Notes: generated by a model from the sequence alone, not told the origin. A stretch of 64,000 nucleotides of DNA from Sepiola atlantica (GCA_963556195.1 OY744537.1:24809340-24873339); one strand, 5' to 3'; shown: positions 50,501-57,798, counted from the first letter of the stretch. A program made the numbers and translations.

Positions 50501-53500
50501 TACTTGTCGGCATGTGGTTGAATAATTCCTTTGTCTCTAAGAGTGTTGTCTGTCAAGCTATTTGAGTTTTAATATCCAACTAGGGGGACCCATGTACCAG
50601 GATTGCTCGAGTAAATATTAATAATTCAAGGAATTCCGGGCCCCAACGTTGACTACTGAAATATGGGAGAAATTTAATTGCCAACTCAGACTTAAGTTTA
50701 GTGTTGTGCTTAATGAAAGGCATGTTTTGCTTAAAAAAAAACGTGGGAGCATTAAAAGTCAATTTCACCTATGTAAACAAAGAAAAACAGAAAAAAATGG
50801 ATTAGAAAATTAATTTATTTATTTTTCTTTCTGGTTTTCCGGTACGAAAGCAGACTCCACGCTGTAAATGTAAAATTGTGTTTTCGGGGTTGGGGTTGGG
50901 GTCGGTGGGGGCACCCAGGCTTATGGTGAATGTTTAATTGGCAGTGTCACCGAAAGTAAAAAAATAAAATAAAGGACCAAGTAAAGCACATGACTAAAAA
51001 AGAAAAAAAATAGAGAAATAAATTTGATGTAGAGACGGGAGTGATTCTATAAAAAGGTTGTTACGATAAATAAAAGAAAAAGATGACTTTAAAAAAGAAA
51101 AGAAAAGAAATGCGACATAACGACGGGATAAGTACTTTTAATATGAAAAATGTAAAATGGTTGTGTTTTTTATTTTTTTATTAAACCACTATTCCTTCCT
51201 GTATTCTGTCATTCTAAAATATGCCTGGAAAGGAGAAAGTACTTAAAGGGAGCGATTTGTATTTAGATTTAAAATCTAGTGTAACATATAGACAATAGTA
51301 AGAAGGAAAATATGAAATAATTGCAGCGATTTAGCCAAAAATCACTCTATTAAGAAAGTTTCCCAGTGATTCTGGAGGCGGTAGGAGTAGATATTAGCAT
51401 GAAAGGGAAAATCGCTGCCACCTCCTCTGTAAAAGACTGAGTTGGAAAAAGCAGCTTACCCAGAAAAAATGTAAGAAATTTTGAAAGAAAACAAAACGAA
51501 AACATATTTTCTGAAAACGTGCATCAGAAATTGGCCTAAATGGCTGGTCAAACATATTAGCATATAAAACTTATATCATTAATAACCAATGAAATAGGGG
51601 AAAAATCGACTTTACTTTATCATATAGAATATAGACAGAAGATATTTTAAACATAGTTCGTTTCAGCCGACATCGCAAACACTAGTTATTAAGAAACGCG
51701 CACAACAAAAGACTGCCTTTGTTCATAGAAGGAAGGCAACAACATACACGCAGCAACAGTTGTTGAAATGTAAGGCAGTACGGCAGAATTATGACAGATG
51801 AATGAGGCATGCATTCTAAGGTACGGTTTTATTTTTATACAATATTAATGAACAAAAAATAATTTTGTCACACTTGACATGTAATAAAAAAAGTGACCAA
51901 TATTCGGATGCTGAACTTTATAAATAAAATTTTAAAGTAAATATATATATATATATATATATATATTTATGATGAACCACTTCTATCTACAAAATTGGGA
52001 AATACTGTGAATGTTGTAGCTGTTAATAGGGACCAAACACAATTTCATATTTGTTCATTCTTTTCATTTACAAAGAATTTCAAAAGATTTATACAATGAG
52101 AGGACATTTGACACAGAAAACTAAACTCCCTTATAAAGGTTTAGACCAAGTGTCAGCAACTTAATTCAGTCTTTCAGAGTTAGTCCCGACTCCCTGCTAG
52201 TGAAGCTGAAGGTGCCAAGACTGGTGTCAGCTCTGCATTGCAACCGCCTGCAGTGGTATGGACATGTTGAACAAAACTCTGGTTAGATAAATAGATGTAC
52301 ACACATCTCAGTTGAAGGCAACCGAAAAAAAGGCAAGCGAGAAAGACTTGGAAGGACTCAGTCAAAGATAACCTCAAGCAATGGCACATCAGTACCGACA
52401 TAAATGATAGAATTCCATGGAGAAAATCACTTTGTACCGCCACGGTCAACGTGCAATTCAGATCTGATGCGGGAAATGATGATGATGATATATTCGGTTT
52501 AATGTCCGTTTTACATGCTGGCATATGTTGGAGAGCTTTTAGAAACTGACTTCCAGACTAACCTATCTCTGTCCAGGTCTTTATTTATCCCCCTTTCTCT
52601 CAAATCCATCCTTATCACCCCCATTTCATTTTTTCCTTGGTCTTCCTCTGCCAACTGACCCTGCTACCTAAACTGCGCTACAACTACTAACCCAAGAACT
52701 CTCCATTCTTTCAACTTAATTATGCCAATGAGGTTTCCTCTGCAAACATCTCCATATACTATCCAGATTTAATCTTCCTTTGAGGTCATTAGATCTAAGC
52801 CTGTCTTTAAGACTCACATTACATACATTGTATCATTCTCATATCATTCCTTCCCATAATAACGTAAAAGAGATTGAGGTAAGCCAAATATTAAAAAAAA
52901 AGAAATTTTAAATCATATTTACAGGGTTGAAATTTAGTAGTCTTCCACCTAAAACCAGAACTTTACATCGTTTAACATAACCGACTACTCTGCATTTAAC
53001 TGCGTTTTGTCCACTTCCTTTTTCCTCTAAGAGTGACAAACCAGTGTCCACTAGGGTCATATATTGAAATGGACTTCGGTGGTTGGGAGCACCTCATCTA
53101 CAATTTTATGCAGAGTTGAGTTTGGGGCGCCAAATAAATGTTTTAAAAAAAAAAGAAAAAAAAGGGGAATTCTTCCATCCCCACAGATTGTCCGTCGTCT
53201 TTTTTGTCGATAGAAACAGTTGTTGTCTCATTGGATATTTACGTCTCTTAGCAGTGGTGACAGTAGCAGTCGTGGAGATGTTCTTTTGTTCTGTTTTCCT
53301 CTCCTTGTAGCTGGAATAGAAGCAATTAAAAAGAACAGTAATAACTCCATTATTTACTCTGGTATTTGATTTACTTCTTAATTTACAGCAAGTAGATCCA
53401 GATGGACTGCATCCTTCTGACCAACCACTGTAAGATGGTGGAAGACTTGAAAACCGCATATGATCACTTTAACGCAGGGGCTGCTTCCCAGCTGACTATA

Positions 53501-54106
53501 GCATGGTCATTTTCAAGTCCAATGTTAAATTCTTGTTGAATCGTCCTCTTAAATAATCTAATTTCTGGCCAGTTTCAACCATTGTTTCCAATCATTATGT
53601 TATTGTTTCAGACAAATTCATTAACCCTTATCCTCGAGTAGTCTATGGGCCTTGATAAGTGGTGACTTATTTGTACAAAAAAAAAACCAGTTACTCTTTA
53701 GCTTCTCTGTCACATACTTCCTCCCATGATGCAACTTCCTCCCATGATGCAACTTCCTGTACACGTAACGCTAACTTGATTTCTAATGGTCATTACATAA
53801 AAGAAGTAAAAAATAAAATAAAAATATGAGATTAAGCTAGTGTATTTGGCAATTGTTCAGAATAGGGTCCTATAATAAAAACAAGGGAGATCACTAAGCT
53901 TTCAAACATATTTCTTAGTACGTAGAAAAACACATGTGGTTCACGAAAATAGCCAATCCTTGCAGATGAGGATAAAAATCTATAATAACGCACCACTTTT
54001 GCACGCACCTTTCCTACATTTTTATCCGCATGTTTTTTTTAATTTTGTTGTTGAAAAAAAAAAAATGAATTCTTTTTTTCAGAACTAGTATGTATGTATG
54101 TATGTA

Positions 54107-54137
<31 letters not shown>

Positions 54138-56354
54138 TTACAAATTGCCATCCCGGCCTTAGGATTAGTGTTGGCATTAATGAAGAGGAGGGATTAAAAC
54201 TATTTTTTAGAACTAAGAAGTAAAAACAAAATTATTATCATTGCACCTGTAGAAGTTACATAATTAATATCTATTTTCTTTTGCGCTTGCATGTAATCAC
54301 TCGCATAGTGATTGGTACGGTGAGATAACACAGGCATGTTCATACTAGCGTAGTGATATGTCAGGCGATTAGAAACTTTGCACATGCGCAATCTTTTCCC
54401 ATTTCCACCCAAAATATTTCGCACTGAAATATAAACAGTCAGCAGACTTTGAGCGCCATGTTGACAAGACGCCATATTTCCTGGCTCACCTCTTCTCATG
54501 ACTTGGACGAAACCAAAGGCCTGTACTCAATTCCCTTTTTATAGTACATACATGCCGGCCGAACAAACCTGTCTTATATTCTTGTGTTCCTAACTCTTTA
54601 CTGACGATATTCTGTGTTGATGAAACTGTTTAATAAAGTTGATTTAAATTGTAGAGAAGATATTTGTCCTTTTAACTGAAAACTTGGTGACCCTTTTTCT
54701 TCTTATCAAACAAGGTCGGTCAGATGAATAGGCCAGTCCGATGAATAGGCCAGTCCAATGAATACAGACGCAGCGACCATACTACAAAATGCCGATCTCC
54801 CACAAGCATCAACCACCTCAACCTCCATTCCATACACCATTTCATGTTAAACCCACAATTCCATACTGAAGAAGTTAGAACCTTTCTATAACTTTAAATC
54901 TAGAAGAAAATTCAACAATTTTTCATTAGTTGAAATGCAGTTTTAAAAAAAAAGAGGAGGTGGAGGCTTATTATTTGACTTAATTGTTAAATTGTTTCGT
55001 TACACCCCCCCCCCCCCACCCATGTTTTTTTTTTTTTCCATTTCATAAAAAAATTGGGAGTTGGGACCCTTTCTATTTATCTTCCTCCCACAAGGTAAGA
55101 TGTGACACAAGGTCGGGAAAGTGGGACTTGAACCAGCGCTCGAGAATTTGAACACTCTGGCTGTTAAAAAATTGCCTGGGCAGCCCCGTCTGCATTCCCC
55201 GGTAGGGGCGCCTCAGACAGTAAGCAATAAACTTACTCCTCCCCAAAGAGGGGAGGCAAAGCCTGGGAGGGTGCACCTCCTAGAACTGCACAGGACCGGC
55301 AACCCCCAATAGACCGGCGTAAATCCAGACTCAAAGGCCCAAACAATACCGGTTTTATTAGGCGGGGTAAAAACCCCTGGTTGAAAACATTGGGACCCTT
55401 TTTTATTTATCTACCTCCCACAAGGTAAGATGTGACACAAGGTCGGGAAAGTGGGATTAGAAGATAAGCCAGCGATCGAGAGGTGAGCACTCTGGCTGTT
55501 AAAAAATTGCCTGGGTAACCCCGTCGGCATTCCCCGGTAGGGGCGCCTCAGACAGTAAGCAATAAACTTACACCTTCCCAAAGAGGGGAGGCAAAGTCTG
55601 GGAGGGTGCACCTCCTAGAACTGCACAGAACCGGCAACCCCCAATAGAACGGCGTAAATCCAGACCCAAAGGCCCGGACAATACCGGTAAAAATTGGGAC
55701 CCAATTCTGGACAATTTCTAAAATTCAATATAAATAACATGGATCAGGACCGACACGTGGTTTACAGACCGGCGCTCTTCGAAGACTTTTTCCAGAAATA
55801 TAAGAGAACGTCTGGAAATAGATTATTTTATTTTAACTCACAAAAAAATATAATTACAATAAATTCACCTCAGCAATGAAATTACCCCCTAAAGGGTAAG
55901 AATTTATTTGTTTCCTATAATTTTGAACTTTAGTGATACGGCGGGCAATCATTAAGTAAATAATGTTTAAACTAAATAAACTAAGTTGAAAGTTTAGACT
56001 AAATGAATATTTTTAAAACAAAGATTTCAGAGAGGGCGAGTAATTCATCTGCTGCCGATAGAATTTATTTGTTTGAAACTGAATTAAATCATATTAAAAT
56101 AAATAAACAATAGAAAACATTCATGTAAAACTAACAACAAAATATTTCGTAAAGTTTCGTCGAACACTAACACAACACAATATGTTGGAGATAAGTAATT
56201 CTTATCTATTTCAAACCTTCATTGTTTTTATAGCTTTCCATGCGTCTACGGTGTCTTTTATATCGACGTAAACAAATGTCTCCGGCAGAAGAAGTTGGTC
56301 TAATATTTGTAAGGTTCCTTGTTTATATTTGATGGCAATAAGTGTACCGGCCAT
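32901..56354 (-). CDS. MRI1: methylthioribose-1-phosphate isomerase, five exons (join of entries below)
   Basis: The enzyme converts 5-methylthioribose-1-phosphate to 5-methylthioribulose-1-phosphate in the methionine salvage pathway. It belongs to the family of eIF2B alpha/beta/delta-like proteins. The coding exons are 56217-56354, 47880-48121, 42670-42839, 34684-35085 and 32901-33049: 1101 bases, 366 residues plus stop, close to animal orthologues (about 370). Family signatures are present: RGAPAI at 48-53, TARPTAVN in exon 2, THCNTG with catalytic Cys169, [25 protein letters not shown] with catalytic Asp249, YVAAP, and NPAFDVTP with [12 protein letters not shown] near the C-terminus. Cys-to-Asp spacing is 80 residues, as between Cys160 and Asp240 of the Bacillus enzyme. 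All junctions are GT/AG and keep phase. No stop or shift is seen, so the gene looks functional. The short basic tail SKKRKIET could help nuclear import, which is inference. Confidence 0.95.
33128..33153. repeat. (AT)n microsatellite in MRI1 intron 4
   Basis: TA/AT dinucleotide run. A second one lies at 33393-33422. Confidence 0.85.
33300..33350 (+). repeat. repeat with CTTGAGGAAGTCTT ... AAGACGAAAC motif
   Basis: Reads CTTGAGGA, then AGTCTTGAAATAAAGAC (a self-complementary GTCTT/AAGAC hairpin), then GAAACGTTG. The order CTGANGA, hairpin, GAAA is that of a hammerhead core, but there is an extra T and I cannot find a convincing stem I or stem III. Related to the 5925, 39795 and 48205 repeats. 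Confidence 0.4.
34325..34402. repeat. short SINE-related fragment in MRI1 intron 4
   Basis: Shares CACAAGGTCGGGTTTTAATGT and AATCCAGCTCC...GAGCACTCTGGAT with 56458-56552, and CACAAGGTCGGG/GCACTCTGG with the SINE copies at 7.8 and 55 kb. It keeps only the 3' part of the family. Confidence 0.5.
34418..34450. repeat. (AT)n microsatellite in MRI1 intron 4
   Basis: AT dinucleotide run of about 16 units directly beside the short SINE-related fragment. Confidence 0.9.
34684..35085 (-). CDS. MRI1: MRI1 exon 4 (residues 184-318), catalytic Asp
   Basis: The largest exon. Encodes [69 protein letters not shown] and [20 protein letters not shown]. The Asp in GADR (residue 249) is the catalytic acid. The NGDTANK loop is the sugar-phosphate site. 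Ends CCTGAAG|GTAGGT with Gly318 split. Intron 4 (33050-34683) is about 1.6 kb. Confidence 0.95.
35150..35745 (-). mobile_element. LINE 3' fragment (same family as 13.1-14.9 kb) in MRI1 intron 3
   Basis: The minus strand reads [14 protein letters not shown] near 35610-35645, then [40 protein letters not shown] and [10 protein letters not shown], matching the C-terminus of the larger copy with scattered frameshifts. It is 5'-truncated, the normal fate of LINE insertions, and lies less than 100 bases from MRI1 exon 4 on the intron side. Confidence 0.75.
35790..36150 (-). mobile_element. LINE C-terminal fragment with zinc-knuckle-like end
   Basis: Encodes [40 protein letters not shown] and [16 protein letters not shown]. 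The pattern (S/T)LNRLITGxGRxKxxxxxWG then CxCGxExxTVxHxLxxCP is the conserved C-terminal end of many Jockey/CR1-type ORF2 proteins. A poly-G run at about 36060-36068 shifts the frame. It directly follows the fragment at 35150-35745 but is from a different LINE subfamily, so two insertions are stacked. Confidence 0.7.
36875..37714. mobile_element. long inverted-repeat element in MRI1 intron 3
   Basis: The left arm (about 36875-36965) contains GTTAACTAATATAT, TAAGTCCGACTGGCAAG and CACACGTAATCGCCTAAAAG. The right arm (about 37622-37714) is its inverted copy with AGGCGATTACCTGTGG, CTTGCCAGTCGGACTAAGG and ATATATTAGTTAAC. The interior repeats the CTAxxxTxGGCGATTAC(G/A)TGTG word in both directions, implying older internal duplication. 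No ORF. Copies of single arms occur at 26290-26640 and 63500-63680. Likely a foldback MITE family distinct from M1-M4. Confidence 0.6.
37756..37793. repeat. (AT)n microsatellite
   Basis: AT run of about 19 units immediately left of the 47-bp hairpin at 37798. Confidence 0.9.
37798..37929. repeat. perfect 47-bp inverted repeat (hairpin)
   Basis: Bases 37798-37844 (TTAAAGAAAGAAAGATGAAG and on) and 37883-37929 are perfect inverted copies with a 38-base spacer that itself contains a diverged TTACATAAAATTA repeat. Perfect pairing implies a young origin or ongoing repair between the arms. Confidence 0.85.
38188..38229. repeat. (AT)n microsatellite in MRI1 intron 3
   Basis: About 21 AT units. Confidence 0.9.
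38690..39330 (-). mobile_element. composite repeat containing a tRNA-like segment
   Basis: The minus strand at 39195-39121 reads TCTGGCGTAATGGTTAGCGA (A-box TGGCGTAATGG), then a GCxxxxxxACTTCGGCCC arm and ATAGTTCGATCCCAACC (B-box GTTCGATCC). Spacing and arms fit a tRNA-derived SINE head. It lies inside a longer repeat bounded by ACTAGCGGAACCCGTGTAAA and ACACGCTATCGTATTAATAT words. Not a functional tRNA: the acceptor ends do not pair well and AT-rich sequence follows directly. Confidence 0.5.
39795..39900 (-). repeat. copy of the CTGAAGAAGGTC repeat
   Basis: The minus strand reads CACCTGAAGAAGGTCAGACG, TTACACCGACCAAAACGTTGG. GGTC and GACC can pair as the hairpin between the two boxes. Beyond it GAACCCTTTATT-like words match the 5925-6030 copy (TTCGAACAGAACCCTTTATTC), so the repeat extends at least 100 bases. 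Confidence 0.45.
40129..40160. repeat. (GA)n microsatellite
   Basis: About 16 GA units. Confidence 0.9.
40515..40600 (-). repeat. tRNA-like segment with A and B boxes
   Basis: The minus strand has CTATGGCATAATGGTTAAAGC (A-box) and, about 60 bases on, GAAGGTTCAATTCTTAC (B-box GGTTCAATTC). The gap is longer than in a mature tRNA without an intron and holds an inverted word, AACAGTCAGTTCTAAGTGACTGTT. Most likely a tRNA-derived SINE head. A split pseudo-tRNA is possible. Confidence 0.4.
41660..42040 (+). mobile_element. mariner-like transposase C-terminal relic in MRI1 intron 3
   Basis: The plus strand reads [10 protein letters not shown] at about 41701-41730 (the second catalytic Asp region), and in another frame [19 protein letters not shown] at about 41766-41822 (third catalytic Asp), then [20 protein letters not shown]. 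The QQDG to SPD distance, counted across the frame changes and an expanded poly-G, is roughly 36-37 residues. Poly-G at 41744-41757 and an (AC)n tract break the frame. The N-terminus and first catalytic Asp are absent. Confidence 0.65.
42041..42360. other. unassigned GC-richer repeat remnant with 22-base poly-G
   Basis: Several overlapping frames stay open from 42059 to 42330 but show no family motif that I trust. A run of about 22 G sits at 42289-42310. Probably transposon debris continuing from the mariner relic. Confidence 0.4.
42670..42839 (-). CDS. MRI1: MRI1 exon 3 (residues 127-184), catalytic Cys
   Basis: Encodes [20 protein letters not shown] and then [20 protein letters not shown]. 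The Cys in THCNTG (residue 169) is the catalytic cysteine of the family. The acceptor is TGTAG|G and the donor CTCG|GTTAGT. The final Gly codon is split 1/2 with exon 4. Intron 3 (35086-42669) is about 7.6 kb. Confidence 0.93.
43660..44600. repeat. LTR-like dispersed repeat, copy 1, interrupted by MITE M2
   Basis: Shares with 48325-49160 the opening TGTA(G/T)CACTACG(A/G)GGACC and TCCGAGCAAATTATC-like words. Later both carry ACATAATACC(T/C)CC..CCC, AGCAGCT, CTTATTCxCxxTxTxTC, and GAC(A/G)xGTAACTTC ... CTAATGGA(G/A)AATTCCA. M2 is inserted between the two shared halves. Solo LTR is the simplest reading. No internal region or second LTR was seen. Confidence 0.4.
43944..44290. mobile_element. foldback MITE copy M2 in MRI1 intron 2
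   Basis: The left end, AAATAAAATAACAGCAAAAC then TATTTGATATACTTACGT, is mirrored at the right end (about 44240-44290). AAGTAGAATTTTA in the left arm and TAAAATTCTACTCGATAATT in the right also pair. The central motif GGGAGATAA is at 44122-44130. About 347 bp, no coding capacity. Shares ACTTACGTATCAGGCAAAA with M1. Confidence 0.7.
44890..45030. repeat. GA-rich purine tract
   Basis: About 130 bases almost entirely of A and G on the plus strand (GGAGGAGAAGGAGG type). The ORFs in all frames there are low-complexity artefacts. Lies in MRI1 intron 2. Confidence 0.85.
46090..46590 (+). mobile_element. LINE 3' fragment (same family as 13.1-14.9 kb) in MRI1 intron 2
   Basis: Encodes [70 protein letters not shown] and [12 protein letters not shown], open for 110 codons to a stop at 46487. 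The 3' UTR has CCCTTACGTCTACAGTGG then CCTGCCTTGTTTGGGGTGAA and ends in poly-A (46580-46590). The better-preserved frame suggests it is the youngest copy here. Severely 5'-truncated. Runs opposite to MRI1. Confidence 0.8.
46924..47353. mobile_element. foldback MITE copy M3, near-perfect 430-bp palindrome in MRI1 intron 2
   Basis: The arms run from GGTGCTTATGCTGATTAGCGG at 46924 inward to AAGAAGATTT at 47130, and from AAATCTTCTT at 47147 out to 47353. They pair almost throughout (rare mismatches, for example TTAGCGG/TTAACGG and AGTAAGCC/AGTAAGCG). The loop is only 16 bases, CAGTTATCTGCCCTTC, whose complement is GGGCAGATAACTG, a variant of the GGGAGATAAC motif of the other copies. No ORF. Confidence 0.85.
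47513..47539. repeat. (AT)n microsatellite in MRI1 intron 2
   Basis: About 13 AT units, about 340 bases 3' of exon 2 in the gene sense. Confidence 0.85.
47880..48121 (-). CDS. MRI1: MRI1 exon 2 (residues 47-127)
   Basis: Begins after an AG acceptor with [15 protein letters not shown], the phosphate-binding RGAPAI motif, and continues through [15 protein letters not shown]. The donor is ACAAA|GTTAGT, so the last codon is split two bases to one (Lys127, completed by the G of exon 3). Intron 2 (42840-47879) is about 5.0 kb and holds foldback MITEs and a LINE fragment. Confidence 0.93.
48205..48262 (-). repeat. copy of the CTGAAGAAGGTC repeat in MRI1 intron 1
   Basis: The minus strand has CACTCTAAGAAGGTCGGAAG, TAACATTGGCCAAAACGTG, a diverged version of the boxes at 39795. 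Neighbouring ATATTCAAATGCTGAATGTTATAAA recurs in diverged form at 51900-51930, so the family extends there. Confidence 0.4.
48325..49160. repeat. LTR-like dispersed repeat, copy 2, in MRI1 intron 1
   Basis: Matches 43660-44600 in two blocks separated by about 300 bases of unshared sequence. Contains an internal direct duplication of CGTGTAGGCAGTTGGAGG with GACACACAGTAACAAT (48396-48478). A third fragment of the 3' half (CTTCCTGTACACGTAAC, GATTTCTAATGG) is at 53690-53800. Possibly a solo LTR. No TG..CA limits are certain. Confidence 0.4.
49330..49648 (-). mobile_element. SINE with U2 snRNA-derived 5' head in MRI1 intron 1
   Basis: In the minus-strand sense the element opens with the start of U2 snRNA (49648-49605), then a linker, GATTTACGCCGGTC, CTGTGCAGTTCTGGGAGGT, GCCTCCCCTCTTTGGGGAGG, AGTAAGTTTATTGCTTACT, CTACCGGGGAATGCCGACGG and GCTGCCCAGGCAATTTTTAA, ending in a GGGTCACATCTTACTTGTGG tail. 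The body matches three other copies in the window, which lack the U2 part because they stop near the linker. About 320 bp, no ORF. Confidence 0.75.
49605..49648 (-). ncRNA. U2 snRNA 5'-end sequence (SINE head, not a functional gene)
   Basis: The minus strand reads CTTGGCCTTTTGGCTAAGAT followed by CAAAGTGTAGTATCTGTTC. This is U2 snRNA from about nucleotide 8 to nucleotide 46, including the conserved branch-site recognition segment GTAGTATCTGTTC, with one extra A in the AAGTGT run. It stops there and passes into SINE sequence. Stems II-IV and the Sm site are absent, so no U2 function is expected. Confidence 0.85.
49650..52160. other. AT-rich intronic stretch, nothing recognised
   Basis: MRI1 intron 1. 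Includes poly-purine pieces near 51000-51110 and an (AT)n tract at 51940-51966. No motif-bearing ORF or paired repeat ends seen. Confidence 0.5.
52163..52492 (+). mobile_element. RTE-type LINE 3' end in MRI1 intron 1
   Basis: The plus strand gives [12 protein letters not shown] and, after a frame change, [20 protein letters not shown] then [20 protein letters not shown] and SDAGNDDDD. The last part is read over a (GAT)n tail at about 52478-52490. Short microsatellite tails are typical of RTE-clade elements. The RLQWYGHVE and KTW.D.VK.DL blocks are the family's C-terminal signature. Frameshifted and truncated. Confidence 0.7.
52495..52860 (-). mobile_element. RTE-type LINE fragment, tail-to-tail with the previous one
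   Basis: The minus strand includes [43 protein letters not shown] and, at the end, [10 protein letters not shown]. It aligns base by base with 3420-3850 (shared CTACCTAAACTG, ACTAACCCAAGA and CATATACTATCCAGATTTAATCTTCC-like words). Decayed by stops. It ends where the plus-strand LINE tail ends. Confidence 0.6.
52861..55060. other. intronic stretch, mostly unassigned
   Basis: Contains a CCCATGATGCAACTTCCT tandem duplication (53726-53758), a fragment of the LTR-like repeat at 53690-53800, (GTAT)n, (ATT)n and (TTTA)n runs at 54091-54138, a tandem GATGAATAGGCCAGTCC repeat at 54723-54762 and poly-C at 55006-55016. No gene. Confidence 0.5.
55062..55345 (-). mobile_element. SINE copy in MRI1 intron 1
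   Basis: Same body as 49330-49648, headless. In this copy the minus strand keeps GCGCTGGTTCAAGTCCCAC, a good RNA polymerase III B-box (GGTTCAAGTCC), so the family may combine snRNA-derived and tRNA-like parts. Only about 40 bases separate it from the next copy in the same orientation. Confidence 0.7.
55385..55690 (-). mobile_element. SINE copy, tandem with the previous one
   Basis: Close relative of 55062-55345, in the same orientation, beginning (low-coordinate side) with the same GGGACCCTTT(T/C)TATTTATC words. Both copies end at GACAATACCGGT or AACAATACCGGT followed by unrelated DNA. The shared flanking GGGACCC suggests a segmental tandem duplication, not two independent insertions. Lies about 530 bases inside intron 1 from MRI1 exon 1. 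Confidence 0.7.
56217..56354 (-). CDS. MRI1: MRI1 exon 1 (residues 1-46)
   Basis: Starts at ATG (56354-56352) in the context TTCATAATGG and encodes [25 protein letters not shown] and [19 protein letters not shown] is the conserved N-terminal motif of the family. The exon ends ATGAAG|GTTTG in phase 0. The start is supported by the length of the orthologues and by the absence of any other Met in this exon before the LQILDQ motif. Intron 1 (48122-56216) is about 8.1 kb and contains SINEs and LINE tails. Confidence 0.93.
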
Positions 56355-56457
56355 TATGAAAGAATAATTAAGGCTAGATTTTCATTTATTCCAAGGGTAG
56401 ATGACTCGTACTAAACACCAGAATTTGTCCCCCCTTATTTACTATCACCCGCAAGGG

Positions 56458-56552
56458 GTTTAGGGTTAAATGCAAGGTTGGATTTTTAATGTGTGTGTGG
56501 GTGGGGTGGGGAATCCAGCTCCTCGAAAAGGGGCACTCTGGATTTGGAAAAA
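56458..56552. repeat. SINE-related fragment just upstream of MRI1
   Basis: GGTTGGATTTTTAATGTGTG, AATCCAGCTCCTC and GGGGCACTCTGGAT match 34325-34402. It lies about 100-200 bases upstream of the MRI1 ATG, in the region where its promoter or 5' UTR should be. Followed by poly-A at 56549-56567. Confidence 0.5.
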
Positions 56553-56887
56553 AAAAAAAAAAAAAATAGCCTCAGTCAAGAAGGATTTCGTCCATCTGAG
56601 AGAAGATAGAAGAGATACTATATTCTGATCCCAGCCGATAATTGGATAAATTCTGATCTTTCTTGACGTTATGTCGCTAAATAATGTAAACAACACGATT
56701 CTAATTTTATGTTATACACATTCTGTAGAAAAATTGGTGCTTCTGCAGTTTCACAATGACGTTAAAATATTTAAAGAAATGCATAAAATTTGTTATCTAC
56801 TTACTTGTTAGCTGAAAATAAGATTGTAATGTACAGAAAAAATTACGCAGATTCATCCAGTATTTATTAAATTATAAAAAAAGAAGA

Positions 56888-57038
56888 AGAAAAACTATCT
56901 TACGTATCAGTAGACATTTCAGCTTATTAAGTAAGGAAGGGAGATAACTTTCGGGAAAAGTCAAAATATAAGAAAAATGTCGACATATAGATGAAATCGT
57001 TTTTTAAATTTTTTAATTTATTAAATACTGGATGAACT
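56888..57038. repeat. left-flank segment of M4 duplicated at 62443-62593
   Basis: This 151-bp piece of the MITE recurs at 62443-62593 with the same length and three differences that I can see (TTATTAAG/TTACTAAG, ATAAGAAAA/ATAAAAAAA, ATAGATG/ATAGAAG). Both copies lead directly into an LTR. Confidence 0.85.
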
Positions 57039-57798
57039 TGTGGGGATGGCTTTGGTTCCCTGTTTGGGGTCTGGTATTTTAGACCACAGTCGCGTCTTTA
57101 GGGATTACCAAGCCACCACACTAAACAATTGATTTTGTGTAGATAAATTGAGACCGATTCGATAACAAAGGATCACCAGTTAGCGAGTGCTAACTTTTAA
57201 CAATATAATATTGCTAATAAAAAGAAACTGCAAAGTAAAAGAATAAAAACTTTTATATGTAAACAATTTTACAAAAATGTAAAATTTAACAATAAAGTTT
57301 GAAGGATAAAAAAAGTTTGAAACGACACGATGTGTTAACTTTGTCCTTAAAGTTTAGTATGCGTGTGTGTGTTTGTGTGCGTTCTTGGTTAAGCTTGTTA
57401 TTGTGGGAAGACAGCAGGCGTGCTTACAAGTGGATTGTTGCTGTCTTCATTGGTAGCGAGGCGCGTTGTCTGGTCTCGAGGCGTGTTGTCTGGTCTCACC
57501 AAGAGAACTGATTTTTCTCAGATAATTCCCTGTTTTTATTAAAAGTCTATTTCGCACCCACTTGATAAACATGTGTTAACACTTTTCTAAGTTGATCTTC
57601 TGGCCACATCTGTTATCACTTATTTTTAAAGTCCTGACCGGTACTGTGACCCCTCTTCAAGAAGAAAGAAAGAAATAAAAAGAAGAGGGAGAAGAGGAGA
57701 GAGTAAGCCGAACGAACCTAGAAAGAAAAGGGGTAGCTAAACAGGCTAGCACTTTCCTTCAATGCCCGTTCGTCTCACCGATCTATTGATCTGCCACA
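57039..57798 (-). repeat. 3' LTR of the Ty3-type element
   Basis: In the element (minus) sense it starts TGTGGCAGATCAATAGATCG and ends CCATCCCCACA, so it has TG..CA ends. It is 760 bp. The copy at 62594-63324 is 731 bp, the difference due to small indels, including a duplicated GTTGTCTGGTCTC phrase here. A purine-rich TGGTGGGGGACTAT lies immediately upstream (57799-57812) as the polypurine tract. Confidence 0.85.

Noticed and set aside
53398..53440. Possible terminal exon ([14 protein letters not shown] after TTTACAG)
   Set aside because: One acceptor-like site and 14 codons are not enough. It lies within MRI1 intron 1 on the opposite strand with no companion exon.
57299..57511. ORF of 70 codons on the plus strand
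   Set aside because: It lies antisense inside the 3' LTR; LTRs do not normally encode proteins, and the frame is not kept as a gene would be.
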